From: Mucilaginibacter sp.
Lineage (GTDB): Bacteria > Bacteroidota > Bacteroidia > Sphingobacteriales > Sphingobacteriaceae
DNA: 64,000 nucleotides
NCBI GenBank assembly: GCA_025352225.1
Contig: JANXTT010000135.1
Span: forward strand, 1-64,000
Direction: 5' to 3'
Each line of letters opens with the position of its first letter. Position 1 is the first letter of the stretch. The notes under the pieces were generated by a model. It was not told where the DNA came from. It did not search any database and was given only the letters and a program-made list of their open reading frames with translations. Below are positions 1-9,419 of this stretch, in pieces. The position numbers were made by a program, and so were the translations under genes.

Positions 1-610
1 TTGTTGAGTAGAAGTAGTAAACATAACCCCGGGCGCACTTTTAGCTTTTTACTTTTAACTTTTTTGGCTTTTGCGCTCCGTTCTTCGACAAGCTCAGAAT
101 GACAGCCTGCGCACTTTTTACTTTTAGCTTTTTACTTTTAACTTTTTTGGCTTTTGCCCACAAACCCGGCAGAACCACGGGCTGCTCATCTTTTGCCGCA
201 TTCGCGCTCATGGCCGTTGCTTCAGGCAAAATCTGAAATGCCCTTCCTGCCGCACTGGGCCTGCATGTTCTGTCGGCTTTTTGCCGAAGCTGATCTGCGC
301 CGGGGAGAAAACAAGAATGGTGTAGTTATTGGTTTAACTTTTTAATTTTGCCTTTTGCCTTTTTACTTTTTACTGGCAACTCGCAACCGACAACCCGCAA
401 CTCTAAACAATATCTTGATACTAATTAAAAATACCCATTTTTACCAATGTCCGGTTTTGTGTCCCGTCTAAAGTTACACTGCTCTACTAATTAACGAGCA
501 AACTACAACCCGGCCGGGGATTAAGATTTGGTTTGTATTAGCACTTAGTGCAGATGTTTACCGTTCTATAGTTAATTGTACAGATTTGAAGGGTGATAGG
601 CGTTAGGAAT
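1..610. other. Repeat-rich intergenic stretch, no gene
   Basis: I see no credible protein gene in these 610 bases: the possible reading frames are short and made of low-complexity T-rich or A-rich repeats. The left part carries a long direct repeat (separate entry). Around 340-410 there are further runs of CTTTTTACTTTTTAC type and CAACTCGCAACC type. The right part (430-600) is ordinary AT-rich DNA downstream of the minus-strand gene ending at 611. The region may be the edge of a repeat or insertion remnant lying further left, but nothing in the window shows it. Confidence 0.6.
38..156. repeat. 36-bp perfect direct repeat flanking a palindrome-type repeat unit
   Basis: Positions 38-73 and 121-156 are identical over 36 bases (pyrimidine-rich, built from CTTTTAGC, TTTTTAC, TTTTAAC and TTTTTTGGC blocks). 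Between them, at 81-104, lies a unit containing TTCGACAAGCTCAGAATGAC. Seen directly: two copies in tandem with the intervening unit. From memory, this unit and its complement are scattered as short intergenic repeats in many Bacteroidota genomes; that part is recall, not computed. Function unknown. Confidence 0.8.
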
Positions 611-1132
611 TTAGTGCAACGAGTTATAAAGATATGCTATCCGTTTGCATTTCAGATAATTTGATAACCCGTTAAAAGGTGAAAACATTCCTCTACCAAA
701 ACTCGTAATGTTTAAATAGGCTTGATCGTCAGTAAATATAATTGAAAGGACCCTTCCTGTTGACCATCTATCAAGATTAGTGCTCCTTACTATTGATTGA
801 TCGTTTTTACTGAAATTTATCGTTGTATAAAACTTATTTAACGATACAAATACTTTTTCCCTACTAAGTAATCTTCCGCTGTTATTCATCTTTACCATAA
901 CATTGGTTAGAATAAGGTTAATAACCATCCAAATAATCAATAGAATACCAATAAAAGTTATAAAAGAACGATTATGTATTTTATTGTTAAATAAAATACA
1001 TGTTATCATAACAATGAAAAATATTCCGACAGCATAATAACCCGTTTGATTAAATATTAGTGATTTATCAATTTTGTAGGATAGCATTTCTTTTTGAATA
1101 CTTTTATCAATATCGATAGAAGGTAAAGCCAT
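611..1132 (-). CDS. Hypothetical membrane protein, two TM segments
   Basis: A 173-residue protein I do not recognise. It opens with a charged N-terminus, then has two hydrophobic segments at about residues 33-50 and 57-77 separated by a short basic stretch (NNKIHNRS), giving a helical-hairpin anchor. The remaining 95 residues are soluble, with beta-like hydrophobic alternation and a basic end. The layout resembles small PH-like or YcxB-like membrane proteins, but no motif confirms that. It starts 38 bp after the serS stop on the same strand, so it may be read through from serS. ATG at 1132; an internal Met 17 residues in is an alternative start. Confidence 0.6.
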   Translation of the reverse strand: MALPSIDIDKSIQKEMLSYKIDKSLIFNQTGYYAVGIFFIVMITCILFNNKIHNRSFITFIGILLIIWMVINLILTNVMVKMNNSGRLLSREKVFVSLNKFYTTINFSKNDQSIVRSTNLDRWSTGRVLSIIFTDDQAYLNITSFGRGMFSPFNGLSNYLKCKRIAYLYNSLH

Positions 1133-1170
1133 TGTGTAGATTCTTAAGGTATTTGTTCACTTCGCTTTAT

Positions 1171-2442
1171 TTACTCAATCCACTCAAACTTAGTGTAAGG
1201 CACCAATACTTCTGGTATTTTAATGCCCCTTTCGGTTTGGTTGTTTTCTAATAAAGTGGCTACTATACGTGGCAGGGCCAATGCGCTGCCGTTTAAGGTA
1301 TGTGCCAGTTGAGTTTTACCTTCGGCGTTACGGAAGCGTAATTTAAGGCGGGTACTTTGAAACGTTTCAAAGTTTGAAACCGACGATACCTCGAGCCAGC
1401 GTTTTTGTGCCGCGCTCCAGGTTTCCATATCATAAGTTAAGGCCGATCCAAAGCTCATATCACCTCCGCATAAGCGCAATACGCGATAAGGGAGTTGCAG
1501 TTTTTGTAACAAGCTTTGTACATGGGTGCTCATTTGCTCTAATACCTCATAGGAGGTTTCGGGGTTTACCACTTGTACAATTTCTACCTTATCAAACTGG
1601 TGCAAACGGTTTAACCCGCGTACATGGGCACCGTATGAGCCCGCTTCCCTGCGGAAACATGGTGTGTAGCCACAGTTTTTTACCGGTAATTCATCGGCTT
1701 TCAGTATCACATCGCGGTATAGGTTAGTTATGGGTACTTCGGCGGTTGGTATCAGGTAAAGGTTATCAAGGCCCACGTAATACATCTGGCCTTCTTTATC
1801 GGGTAACTGCCCGGTACCGAAACCGGATGCTTCGTTAACTAATAAGGGCAGCATTACTTCACTGTAACCGGCTTTCTCTGCTTCGTCCAAAAAAAAGGCT
1901 ATTAAGGCCCTTTGCAGCTTGGCGCCCTTACCTTTGTAAACGGGAAAACCTGCTCCTGTTATTTTAACACCTAATTCAAAATCTATTAAATTGTATTTTG
2001 AAGCCAGTTCCCAATGTGGTAACGCTGTAGCCGGAAGCTCGGGGCGGATGCCGTTTTCCAACACTACTTCGTTTTCTTCGGGTGTAATGCCTTTGGGTAC
2101 GGATGTATGTGGCAAATTAGGCAACAGTACAAGTTTCTGTTGCAGCTCTTGCTCAATGCTTGCTAACTGGTCGCCCAGTTTTTTAATGTCCTCTTTCCAG
2201 GTATTGGAATTAGCTTTTATGGCATCTGCTTCGGTGCGTTTCCCGGTGCGCATGAGCTCGCCAATTTGCTTTGCGGCCGCGTTAGCTTCCGCCGAAACAC
2301 CATCAAGCATGTTTTGTGTTTGGCGGCGTTGCTCATCCAGTTTAATTACTTCGTCAACCAGTTCGGGTTGTTTGAAATTTTTTACTGCCAAACGGTCTAA
2401 TACATGTTCTCTGTTTTCGCGGATATAACTAACTTGCAGCAT
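1171..2442 (-). CDS. serS: Seryl-tRNA synthetase
   Basis: Class II synthetase that charges tRNA-Ser (and tRNA-Sec where present) in the cytoplasm. The N-terminal 110 residues form the antiparallel coiled-coil arm (heptad-rich, LDEQRRQTQNMLDG to LASIEQELQQKL). The catalytic core has motif 2 (CFRREAGSYG followed by HQFDKVE) and motif 3 (LNGSALALPR). Length about 423 residues is normal for the family. The frame extends six codons further upstream, but the start MLQVSYIRENRE matches the usual SerRS N-terminus, so 2442 is preferred. Divergent from rsmI across a 111-bp spacer containing an inverted repeat. Confidence 0.96.
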   Translation of the reverse strand: MLQVSYIRENREHVLDRLAVKNFKQPELVDEVIKLDEQRRQTQNMLDGVSAEANAAAKQIGELMRTGKRTEADAIKANSNTWKEDIKKLGDQLASIEQELQQKLVLLPNLPHTSVPKGITPEENEVVLENGIRPELPATALPHWELASKYNLIDFELGVKITGAGFPVYKGKGAKLQRALIAFFLDEAEKAGYSEVMLPLLVNEASGFGTGQLPDKEGQMYYVGLDNLYLIPTAEVPITNLYRDVILKADELPVKNCGYTPCFRREAGSYGAHVRGLNRLHQFDKVEIVQVVNPETSYEVLEQMSTHVQSLLQKLQLPYRVLRLCGGDMSFGSALTYDMETWSAAQKRWLEVSSVSNFETFQSTRLKLRFRNAEGKTQLAHTLNGSALALPRIVATLLENNQTERGIKIPEVLVPYTKFEWIE

Positions 2443-2467
2443 TATTTTAATTTTTGACAAAGATAGA

Positions 2468-2538
2468 ATGAGTTACCAGTTTTCTGTTGCCTGTTATGAG
2501 TTTTTTTGAATTCGGGTAACGCGCAACCAGTAACTCAT
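2468..2538. repeat. Inverted repeat in the serS-rsmI spacer
   Basis: ATGAGTTAC at 2468-2476 is the exact complement of GTAACTCAT at 2530-2538, with about 53 bases between. The spacer also holds CAACC/GTAAC words like those at 380-410. It could be a small intergenic repeat or a regulatory structure for the divergent pair; nothing decides between these. Confidence 0.45.
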
Positions 2539-2553
2539 AACCACAACCAACCA

Positions 2554-3228
2554 ATGAGCGGTAAACTATACTTAGTACCCACGCCAATAGGCAACCTGGA
2601 AGATATTACACTCCGGGCATTGCGCGTTTTAAAGGAGGCAGATCTGATACTGGCCGAAGATACTCGCACATCGGCACCGATGCTTAAACATTTTGGTATC
2701 AGTCAGAAAGTTTACGCGCACCATCAGCATAATGAGCACCAGGCCACTAACGAGATTATTAGGTTTTTAAAAGAAGGTAAAAATATTGCCTTAATATCAG
2801 ACGCGGGTACGCCCGCCATCAGCGATCCGGGATTTTTTCTGGTTCGCGAAGCTATTAAGCAGGGGCTTGATATGGAGTGCCTGCCCGGCGCAACAGCCTT
2901 TGTACCCGCCCTGGTAAACTCTGGTTTCCCTACAGATCGATTTTGCTTTGAAGGGTTTTTGCCTTTAAAAAAAGGGCGGCAAACCCGGTATAAGCTTCTA
3001 GCCGAAGAGGAACGCACCATTGTATTCTATGAATCGCCGCACAGGGTATTAAAAACGCTCGACGAGATGATTCTTTATTTTGGCGGGGACAGGCAAATTT
3101 CAGTCTCGCGCGAGCTAACTAAACTGTTCGAAGAAACGGTGCGCGGTACGGTTACCGAAGTAAAAACCTATTTTGAAACACATCCCATAAAGGGCGAATT
3201 TGTTATTTGCGTGGCAGGTAAAAGTTAA
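2554..3228 (+). CDS. rsmI: 16S rRNA (cytidine1402-2'-O)-methyltransferase
   Basis: RsmI methylates the ribose of C1402 in 16S rRNA using S-adenosylmethionine; it belongs to the tetrapyrrole-methylase fold. Visible family motifs: VPTPIGNLEDITLRA at the N-terminus, AEDTR, SDAGTPAISDPG, PGATAFVPAL and FEGFLP. Length 224 residues is typical. The frame is open further upstream through a TTG, but ATG at 2554 places the MSGKLYLVPTPIGN start exactly where the family begins. lnt follows 22 bp downstream on the same strand, so the two are probably co-transcribed. Confidence 0.95.
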   Translation: MSGKLYLVPTPIGNLEDITLRALRVLKEADLILAEDTRTSAPMLKHFGISQKVYAHHQHNEHQATNEIIRFLKEGKNIALISDAGTPAISDPGFFLVREAIKQGLDMECLPGATAFVPALVNSGFPTDRFCFEGFLPLKKGRQTRYKLLAEEERTIVFYESPHRVLKTLDEMILYFGGDRQISVSRELTKLFEETVRGTVTEVKTYFETHPIKGEFVICVAGKS

Positions 3229-3250
3229 ACAACCATTGCCGGATATAATT

Positions 3251-4867
3251 ATGAAAAACAATATACTACTATCTGCATTTTCGGGTTTATTGCTTTGGAT
3301 AGGCTGGCCGCCAACATCTTATACTACACTTTTGCTGTTTATTGGGTTGGTACCTATGCTGCTTATGATGGAGAACGTCATCCAGTCTGATGCGATTAAC
3401 AAAGGCAAAAAGATATTCAGGATAACATTTTTGGGCTTTTTTATATGGAACTTTTTAAGCATATACTGGGTTTATAACTCGCTTAAAATAATAGGCGCGG
3501 TGGTAGCCATTCCAATAGCTTTGATTCCTTATTCGCTGGGGCCATTGCTCATGTCAACCGCGTGCTGGTTATACTATAGGCTAAGATTAACAACTAACCG
3601 GAGTTTGAGCCTTGCAGCATTGGTTTGCCTATGGATAGGATACGAATACCTGCACCAGAGCTGGGATCTATCGTTCCCCTGGATGACTTTGGGCAACGGT
3701 TTTGCCGTGAGCCATCAAATAGTGCAGTGGTATGAGTATACGGGTGTTTATGGCGGCACGGTATGGATATGGCTGGTCAATATTTTAGTGTTTCTGATCT
3801 ATATTAGCTTACGCGAACAGCAACCCAACGCACAAAGGATTAAGCTGATCACGATATTAACTGTGAGCATTGTACTGCCGCTAACGTTATCTTTATACAG
3901 GTATAATACCTATCAGGAGAAGCGCAATCCGTCTAACATTGTAGTGGTGCAGCCTAATATTGACCCTTATGAAAAGGGAGGTATCATACCAGTTGCTACT
4001 CAGATCAACAGCATGATAAACCTTTCGGACTCCATAGGGCAAACCAATACCGAGTTTTTTTTATGGCCCGAAACCGCTATTTCCGAAGTGGTTGATGAGG
4101 ATAATTTTCGTACAAGTCCATATTTTAACCAGATACAGCATTTTTTGGCTAAGTTTAAAAACGGCAATGTAATTACCGGGGCCGAAACATCAAAAAGGTA
4201 CAATACCGATGCAACCCCCTCTGCCAATCCCATACCCGGTACTAATCAATATTATGATGCCTTTAATGCAGCCGTTAATATAGAAAACTCGGCGGAGTTA
4301 CAATTTTATCATAAATCCAGATTGGTACCCGGTGCCGAAAGTTTGCCCTTTGGCGCGGCTTTGGCTTTCTTAAAACCGGTTTTTGCTCATTTAGGAGGTG
4401 CTACGGGCAGCTATGGCAGCCAGAAAGAACCCTCTGTTTTTTACTCGCAAAGTGGTATAGGTGCCGCCCCGGTAATCTGTTACGAATCTATATGGGGGGG
4501 ATATGTGGCGCAGTACGTAAAAAAAGGCGCCCAATTTATCGCTATTATTACTAACGATGGATGGTGGGAGAACACTACAGGTAAAGATCAGCACCTGGAA
4601 TATGCCAAGCTGCGTGCCATTGAAACCCGCAGATGGGTTTGCCGTTCGGCAAATACAGGTATCTCGGCATTTATCAACCAGCGGGGCGATATTGTACAGC
4701 ATAGCGCATGGTGGGTAAAAACAGCCTTAAAGCAGGATATTAACCTCAACTCGGATATTACCTTCTATGTTTACTATGGCGATTATATACCCAAGGCTGC
4801 CAGTTTAATTGCCCTGCTTTGTGTGGCATGGGTTATTTTTAAAATGAGAAAAGCCCATAGTGTTTAA
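3251..4867 (+). CDS. lnt: Apolipoprotein N-acyltransferase
   Basis: Lnt adds the third acyl chain to the N-terminal cysteine of lipoproteins in the inner membrane. The first 220 residues contain about six hydrophobic segments. The rest is a nitrilase-fold periplasmic domain with the three expected catalytic residues: Glu in WPETAIS, Lys in YHKSRLVPGAESLPF and Cys in PVICYESIWGG. A final hydrophobic segment closes the protein (AASLIALLCVAWVIF). ATG at 3251 is preferred to the upstream TTG inside rsmI. The window encodes at least six putative lipoproteins that would be substrates (DUF4349, GldB, two FKBP proteins, the 47.1-kb lipoprotein, possibly the 62.7-kb cytochrome). Confidence 0.95.
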   Translation: MKNNILLSAFSGLLLWIGWPPTSYTTLLLFIGLVPMLLMMENVIQSDAINKGKKIFRITFLGFFIWNFLSIYWVYNSLKIIGAVVAIPIALIPYSLGPLLMSTACWLYYRLRLTTNRSLSLAALVCLWIGYEYLHQSWDLSFPWMTLGNGFAVSHQIVQWYEYTGVYGGTVWIWLVNILVFLIYISLREQQPNAQRIKLITILTVSIVLPLTLSLYRYNTYQEKRNPSNIVVVQPNIDPYEKGGIIPVATQINSMINLSDSIGQTNTEFFLWPETAISEVVDEDNFRTSPYFNQIQHFLAKFKNGNVITGAETSKRYNTDATPSANPIPGTNQYYDAFNAAVNIENSAELQFYHKSRLVPGAESLPFGAALAFLKPVFAHLGGATGSYGSQKEPSVFYSQSGIGAAPVICYESIWGGYVAQYVKKGAQFIAIITNDGWWENTTGKDQHLEYAKLRAIETRRWVCRSANTGISAFINQRGDIVQHSAWWVKTALKQDINLNSDITFYVYYGDYIPKAASLIALLCVAWVIFKMRKAHSV

Positions 4868-4896
4868 CTACAGGCTCTATAAATATCAAGTAGGGT

Positions 4897-5880
4897 TTAC
4901 TTATTAACGTACATTACTTCTTTAACTGCTTTGATCACCCTTTCTGGATTGGGCAAGTACTCTTGTATTAAGGTAGGTGCATAAGGCAACGGAACATCAC
5001 CACCCATAATGCGAAGGATAGGCGCATCCAAATAATCAAATGCATCTTTCTGAACCTTAAATGCCACTTCTGTAGCTATGGAACCTAAAGGCCAGCTTTC
5101 TTCAACTATTACCAAACGGTTTGTTTTTTTAACCGATGCTATTACGGTATCATAATCAATAGGGCGAACAGTACGCAGGTCAATTACCTCGGCGCTGATG
5201 CCTTCTTTGGCTAATTCTTGAGCGGCAGCTATAACAACCTTCATTATTTTACCAAAGCCAACCAAAGTAACATCTGTACCCTCGCTAACAACTTTGGCCT
5301 TGCCAATTTCAATATAGTAGGTTTCTTCGGGAACCATGCCTTTATCACCATACATCAACTCCGACTCCATGAAAATAACCGGATCAGGATCAATAATGGC
5401 CGATTTTAATAGACCTTTTGCATCGGCAGGGTTTGATGGAACAACCACTTTTAAACCCGGGCAGTTGGCATACCAGTTTTCAAAACATTGGCTATGTTGC
5501 GAGCTTAACATACCCGCGTTACCTGTTGGGCCACGAAACACGATGGGCACAGAAAACTGTCCGCCACTCATCGACATGATTTTTGCCGCGCCGTTAATTA
5601 CCTGGTCAATAGCCACTAACGAGAAATTGAAGGTCATAAACTCAACAATAGGTTTTAAGCCATTCATGGCCGAACCAATGGCGATACCCGCAAAACCCAA
5701 CTCAGATATTGGTGTATCAATAACACGTTTTGCGCCAAACTCATCTAACATACCCTGACTAACCTTGTAAGCTCCATTGTATTCGGCAACTTCTTCACCC
5801 ATCAGATATATCGTATCATCTTTGCGCATTTCTTCGTTCATCGCTTCGCGAAGTGCTTCTCTGAATTGTATTTCTCTCAT
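4897..5880 (-). CDS. pdhB: Pyruvate dehydrogenase E1 component, beta subunit
   Basis: Beta subunit of the alpha2beta2 thiamine-diphosphate E1 enzyme that decarboxylates pyruvate (or a branched-chain 2-oxo acid) in the dehydrogenase complex. It starts MREIQFREALREAMNEEM; the cofactor-binding region MGEEVAEYNGAYKVSQG contains the conserved Glu. The transketolase-type pyrimidine domain (to about residue 180) is followed by the C-terminal domain ending in the usual PLPYAPTLIQEYLP segment. At 327 residues it is full length. The E1-alpha gene is not adjacent: the upstream gene is the GH18-NodB-GT2 fusion, so the beta gene stands alone here. Convergent with lnt. Confidence 0.93.
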   Translation of the reverse strand: MREIQFREALREAMNEEMRKDDTIYLMGEEVAEYNGAYKVSQGMLDEFGAKRVIDTPISELGFAGIAIGSAMNGLKPIVEFMTFNFSLVAIDQVINGAAKIMSMSGGQFSVPIVFRGPTGNAGMLSSQHSQCFENWYANCPGLKVVVPSNPADAKGLLKSAIIDPDPVIFMESELMYGDKGMVPEETYYIEIGKAKVVSEGTDVTLVGFGKIMKVVIAAAQELAKEGISAEVIDLRTVRPIDYDTVIASVKKTNRLVIVEESWPLGSIATEVAFKVQKDAFDYLDAPILRIMGGDVPLPYAPTLIQEYLPNPERVIKAVKEVMYVNK

Positions 5881-5985
5881 TATGTATTTTAAATCAAGTG
5901 TTTTTTAACGATTGCAAATATAATGAGTAAACTTTATAATACAACTGCCGAAAACACGGCTTATATGTATAGTTTGCAATAATTT

Positions 5986-8900
5986 TTAGCCATTTACAGG
6001 TTTTTCTTTCACGGAAACGTTCCCTGTACGTTTTAATACGCCCCATCCGCTCAACTCGCCCTTAACCGCGCGCCTTATGGACTTGAATAATACATAATAC
6101 ATGAGCTGACGCCATATAAAACGTTGCGGAATAATGTATATCAATTTTTTATAGTCCTCCCGCTCTAGTCTAAAGGCAATAATGCCAACTAAAAAGTCAA
6201 CCAAAACAAAGGCTATATAATAATAGATGATCTTTTCCTGATGGTCGCCAAACAATCCGAGTATCATCATCAAATCTGCTAAGGGCGAAAACAGCGGTAA
6301 AATGATCTGGAAAATAAGGATGTTAGGCATGCCCACCATTCCAAAATACTTGTATTTTTTGTTAAATAACGCGTTCCGGTTTTTCCAAAAGCTTTGCATA
6401 ACGCCAAAGCTCCATCTAAAACGCTGCTTTAAAAGCATATTGATAGATTCCGGTGCTTCGGTATAAGCGAGGGCTTCGGCACAGTTTTTAACAATGTACC
6501 CGCGTTTTAGTATGCGCATGGTTAGGTCGCAATCTTCGGCAAGGGTATCATAAGTAAAGCCACCTGCTTGCTCAATTGCCGATTTACGGAACGCCCCAAT
6601 TGCCCCCGGAACAACGGTTATGCTATTGATCAGGTCAAATGCCCGGCGATCCATATTTTGAGCGGTAATGTATTCGATGGATTGCCAACGGGTAATCAGG
6701 TTATTTTCGTTACCAACTTTGACCGTTCCGGCTACGGCACCAATTTCATCATCCGTAAAATAGGTCATTAAATGATATACCGCGTCGTCCTTCAGTTGTG
6801 TATCCGCATCAATACAAATCACAAAATCGTAGCTTGCATGGCTGATACCAAAATTCAATGCGGTCGCTTTCCCGCCATTTGGCTTGGTTAATATCTTAAC
6901 CATTGCATTGTTCTGATAAGCAGCGCTAACTATTTCAAAAGTTTTGTCTTTTGATCCATCATCAATAAAAATGATCTCAAAATTTTCATACTTGGTTAGC
7001 AATAAGCTCTGTATTGTTTTTATAGCGGTAACCTCTTCGTTATAAGCAGGTACTATGATACTAACCGGAGGCAGATCTGTATTAGTAGCCCGTTCACCCT
7101 TTTCTTTTTTGTCTTCCGAGTATTGTTTTAAAGCTAAAATGCCAATCAGTACAATGCGGCCCATAGCCAAAAAAATAGCAGAAAAGAAAAGGTATAGCAA
7201 AAACCAGTTTCCATAAAAGAAACCCAATATAAACATGTTATACATGGTGCCTATTATGCCGCTGTCAGCATCATCCCTTATGGGGGGCATTAAATCGTTT
7301 TTTGTTTTATGCAATACATCGGCTATAGTAGTGAACTGATAACCATGGCTTTTAAAATAGTGAATAATGCCTGGCAAGGCCTTCACGGTTTCTTCCCTTG
7401 TTTCGCCTCCTGCATCATGCAATAATATCATTGAGCCGGCATCTTTTTGGGCAATTGCGCGGGCAACTATACTATAGGCCTTTACACCGGGTTCCCAGTC
7501 GTGGGGGTCAATTGATTCGCCAATGTTAATATAACGTTCCTCCCTGCTCAATGCCACTGGTATAACCTCAGCAATGGTTTGCGGTTCGGCATCGGCGTTA
7601 AAAGGGGCGCGGAACAGTATGGTACTTCGGCCGGTAATAGATTCTATTAACTTACGGGTGGCGTTTAACTCCAGACTAACCCGTTGGAGGCTGATGGTTG
7701 ATATATCCGGATGAAAAAATGTATGGTTCCCGATTTCATACCCGGCCTCGTATTCGTCCCTTAGTAAGGGAATGTTTTTTTCGACCATTGATCCTACCAC
7801 AAAAAAAGCGGCAGGCACTTTTTCGCGTTTTAAAATCTCCAGAATCTGCGGAGTATATTCCGGGTCGGGGCCATCATCAAACGTTAACACAACCTTTTTT
7901 GGCGCATAACCATATCTTCTGATCACATATTTTGTGGGAAGTTTAACATAATCCTGATTCGTAATTGTGAATGTTTTAGGATCAAGTTTAATTTTAATCT
8001 CGCCTGGCGATGGGGTAGAAACCAGGTCAAGCACTTCTCCATCACCGGCATAGGTTATCTTATTATTTAAACCTACTTTGGTGAGCCTTTTAGTATCAAC
8101 TCCGGTTTTATTCAGTGAATCAAGCGATAAGTTTTTATCAAAAAAACTCCATAAACGTGGGTCCTCCGATCCTAAACGCCAAAGGGCAATTCCGGCGGTA
8201 GACCAATCATCGGCCATCCTGATGATATTAAAATTGGTAATAGCGTCAGTAAAATATACCGAATGTGGTATACCATCCTGTGCTATATAATTATAGTGCA
8301 GGTTTGCGGATGCTGGGTTAAACGAAATTTTGCTACTATGTTCAAAAGCCGTACTTATAGCTTCCTGATAGGAAATGGTTTTACCTATGCTGCTTTCGGG
8401 CCAGTCATAGCCGTAGGCGCCTACTACTAGTATCACTTTTTCGCTTGGTATTTCGGTACAAATGTCATCCAGAATTGATTCTACCCAGTGCTGGTGCGAA
8501 ATATCGCCATCATTGCTTGATTCTGTATGCTGGTCATATGCCATTACAAACAAATAGTCGTTATACTTAGCAAGTTGCACTACGTCGTAATCGTCGTTTT
8601 GAGGCACTACATCCTGGGTAACTAAAAAACCTTTAGCGTGCAAAGCGGCATATAACTCTTTTTGGAAAATTATAAAATTAGCGCTGTTGCGGTCTTGCAT
8701 ATCTTCAAAGTCAACATTTACACCTTGAAGCTTAAATTTTGTTAGTTTACTTAAAATGCTGGCAATAAATTTAGCCCGTCTTTTTTTGCTCTTAATTATA
8801 CGTTCCACATCTTTTGTATCCCAGCCTCCCGAAATATTATTGGCATTAACGTAATTTGAGATCTGGGCTATGATGGGCTTTTTATATTTTTTATTCAGCC

Positions 8901-9357
8901 TTATTAACGCGGTATCTATTTTAACTGTCACGGTATCCGCGTTAGGCGAAATAAAGAACCATTCGCTTACAATCATATCCAGCTTATTGATATGATCTGC
9001 CAGCGAAGTAAATGATTGGGGGTCCCAGTTTACAAAAAAGCCGGCATTGATACGGTCCCTGTTGCTGGGGTGTTTTAGATGGTGAAGGTGCAGGTCATGC
9101 CTCATCTCCAATATCTCGGCTTTCTCTAATTTGAAATCTTTGTATTTGGTAGAGTGTTTTAGCGCGTCGAGCTCTTCTTTAGATATTTTTTTAGGTGCCG
9201 CGTTTAAATTTGGTAACGCCGGATACTGCTGCGATGTTATAGTAATGGCGGCTCCAACAACGCCGCAAATAAGTAAGGTAATTAATAAACGGCTGAGCCA
9301 CTTAAAGCGGGTCCATCTTCCGGGGGTATCAGCCTGAAAAATCTGTTTACTAGACAT
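5986..9357 (-). CDS. Three-domain membrane protein: GH18 - NodB polysaccharide deacetylase - GT2 synthase
   Basis: A 1123-residue fusion. Residues 21-42 form an N-terminal TM anchor. Residues ~95-420 are a GH18 (chitinase-like) domain with VNVDFED (catalytic Glu218) and the MAYDQH strand (272-277). Residues ~485-690 are a NodB carbohydrate-esterase-4 domain with LTFDDGPD (491-498), the metal-binding HTFFH (545-549), FRAPFN (582-587) and ILLHDAG. After TM segments at 703-742 comes a processive GT2 domain with VPAYNEE, FIDDGS, the DAD metal site (850-852), EDCD (941-944) and QRFRW (978-982), then C-terminal TM helices (~1008-1062). Topology inferred: GT2 in the cytoplasm, GH18 and NodB outside. 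This suggests synthesis, deacetylation and trimming of a beta-linked GlcNAc-type polymer by one chain. No exopolysaccharide operon surrounds it. Confidence 0.92.
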   Translation of the reverse strand: MSSKQIFQADTPGRWTRFKWLSRLLITLLICGVVGAAITITSQQYPALPNLNAAPKKISKEELDALKHSTKYKDFKLEKAEILEMRHDLHLHHLKHPSNRDRINAGFFVNWDPQSFTSLADHINKLDMIVSEWFFISPNADTVTVKIDTALIRLNKKYKKPIIAQISNYVNANNISGGWDTKDVERIIKSKKRRAKFIASILSKLTKFKLQGVNVDFEDMQDRNSANFIIFQKELYAALHAKGFLVTQDVVPQNDDYDVVQLAKYNDYLFVMAYDQHTESSNDGDISHQHWVESILDDICTEIPSEKVILVVGAYGYDWPESSIGKTISYQEAISTAFEHSSKISFNPASANLHYNYIAQDGIPHSVYFTDAITNFNIIRMADDWSTAGIALWRLGSEDPRLWSFFDKNLSLDSLNKTGVDTKRLTKVGLNNKITYAGDGEVLDLVSTPSPGEIKIKLDPKTFTITNQDYVKLPTKYVIRRYGYAPKKVVLTFDDGPDPEYTPQILEILKREKVPAAFFVVGSMVEKNIPLLRDEYEAGYEIGNHTFFHPDISTISLQRVSLELNATRKLIESITGRSTILFRAPFNADAEPQTIAEVIPVALSREERYINIGESIDPHDWEPGVKAYSIVARAIAQKDAGSMILLHDAGGETREETVKALPGIIHYFKSHGYQFTTIADVLHKTKNDLMPPIRDDADSGIIGTMYNMFILGFFYGNWFLLYLFFSAIFLAMGRIVLIGILALKQYSEDKKEKGERATNTDLPPVSIIVPAYNEEVTAIKTIQSLLLTKYENFEIIFIDDGSKDKTFEIVSAAYQNNAMVKILTKPNGGKATALNFGISHASYDFVICIDADTQLKDDAVYHLMTYFTDDEIGAVAGTVKVGNENNLITRWQSIEYITAQNMDRRAFDLINSITVVPGAIGAFRKSAIEQAGGFTYDTLAEDCDLTMRILKRGYIVKNCAEALAYTEAPESINMLLKQRFRWSFGVMQSFWKNRNALFNKKYKYFGMVGMPNILIFQIILPLFSPLADLMMILGLFGDHQEKIIYYYIAFVLVDFLVGIIAFRLEREDYKKLIYIIPQRFIWRQLMYYVLFKSIRRAVKGELSGWGVLKRTGNVSVKEKPVNG

Positions 9358-9419
9358 TAATTAAACGCGATTTTATCAAAATTATCAGTTAAGGGGGTAC
9401 AGGTAGCGTAACTATTTAC

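Noticed and set aside
1-345. Two short frames of about 62 residues in the left repeat region
   Set aside because: They are translated low-complexity repeat (Lys/Val runs) with no homology signal.
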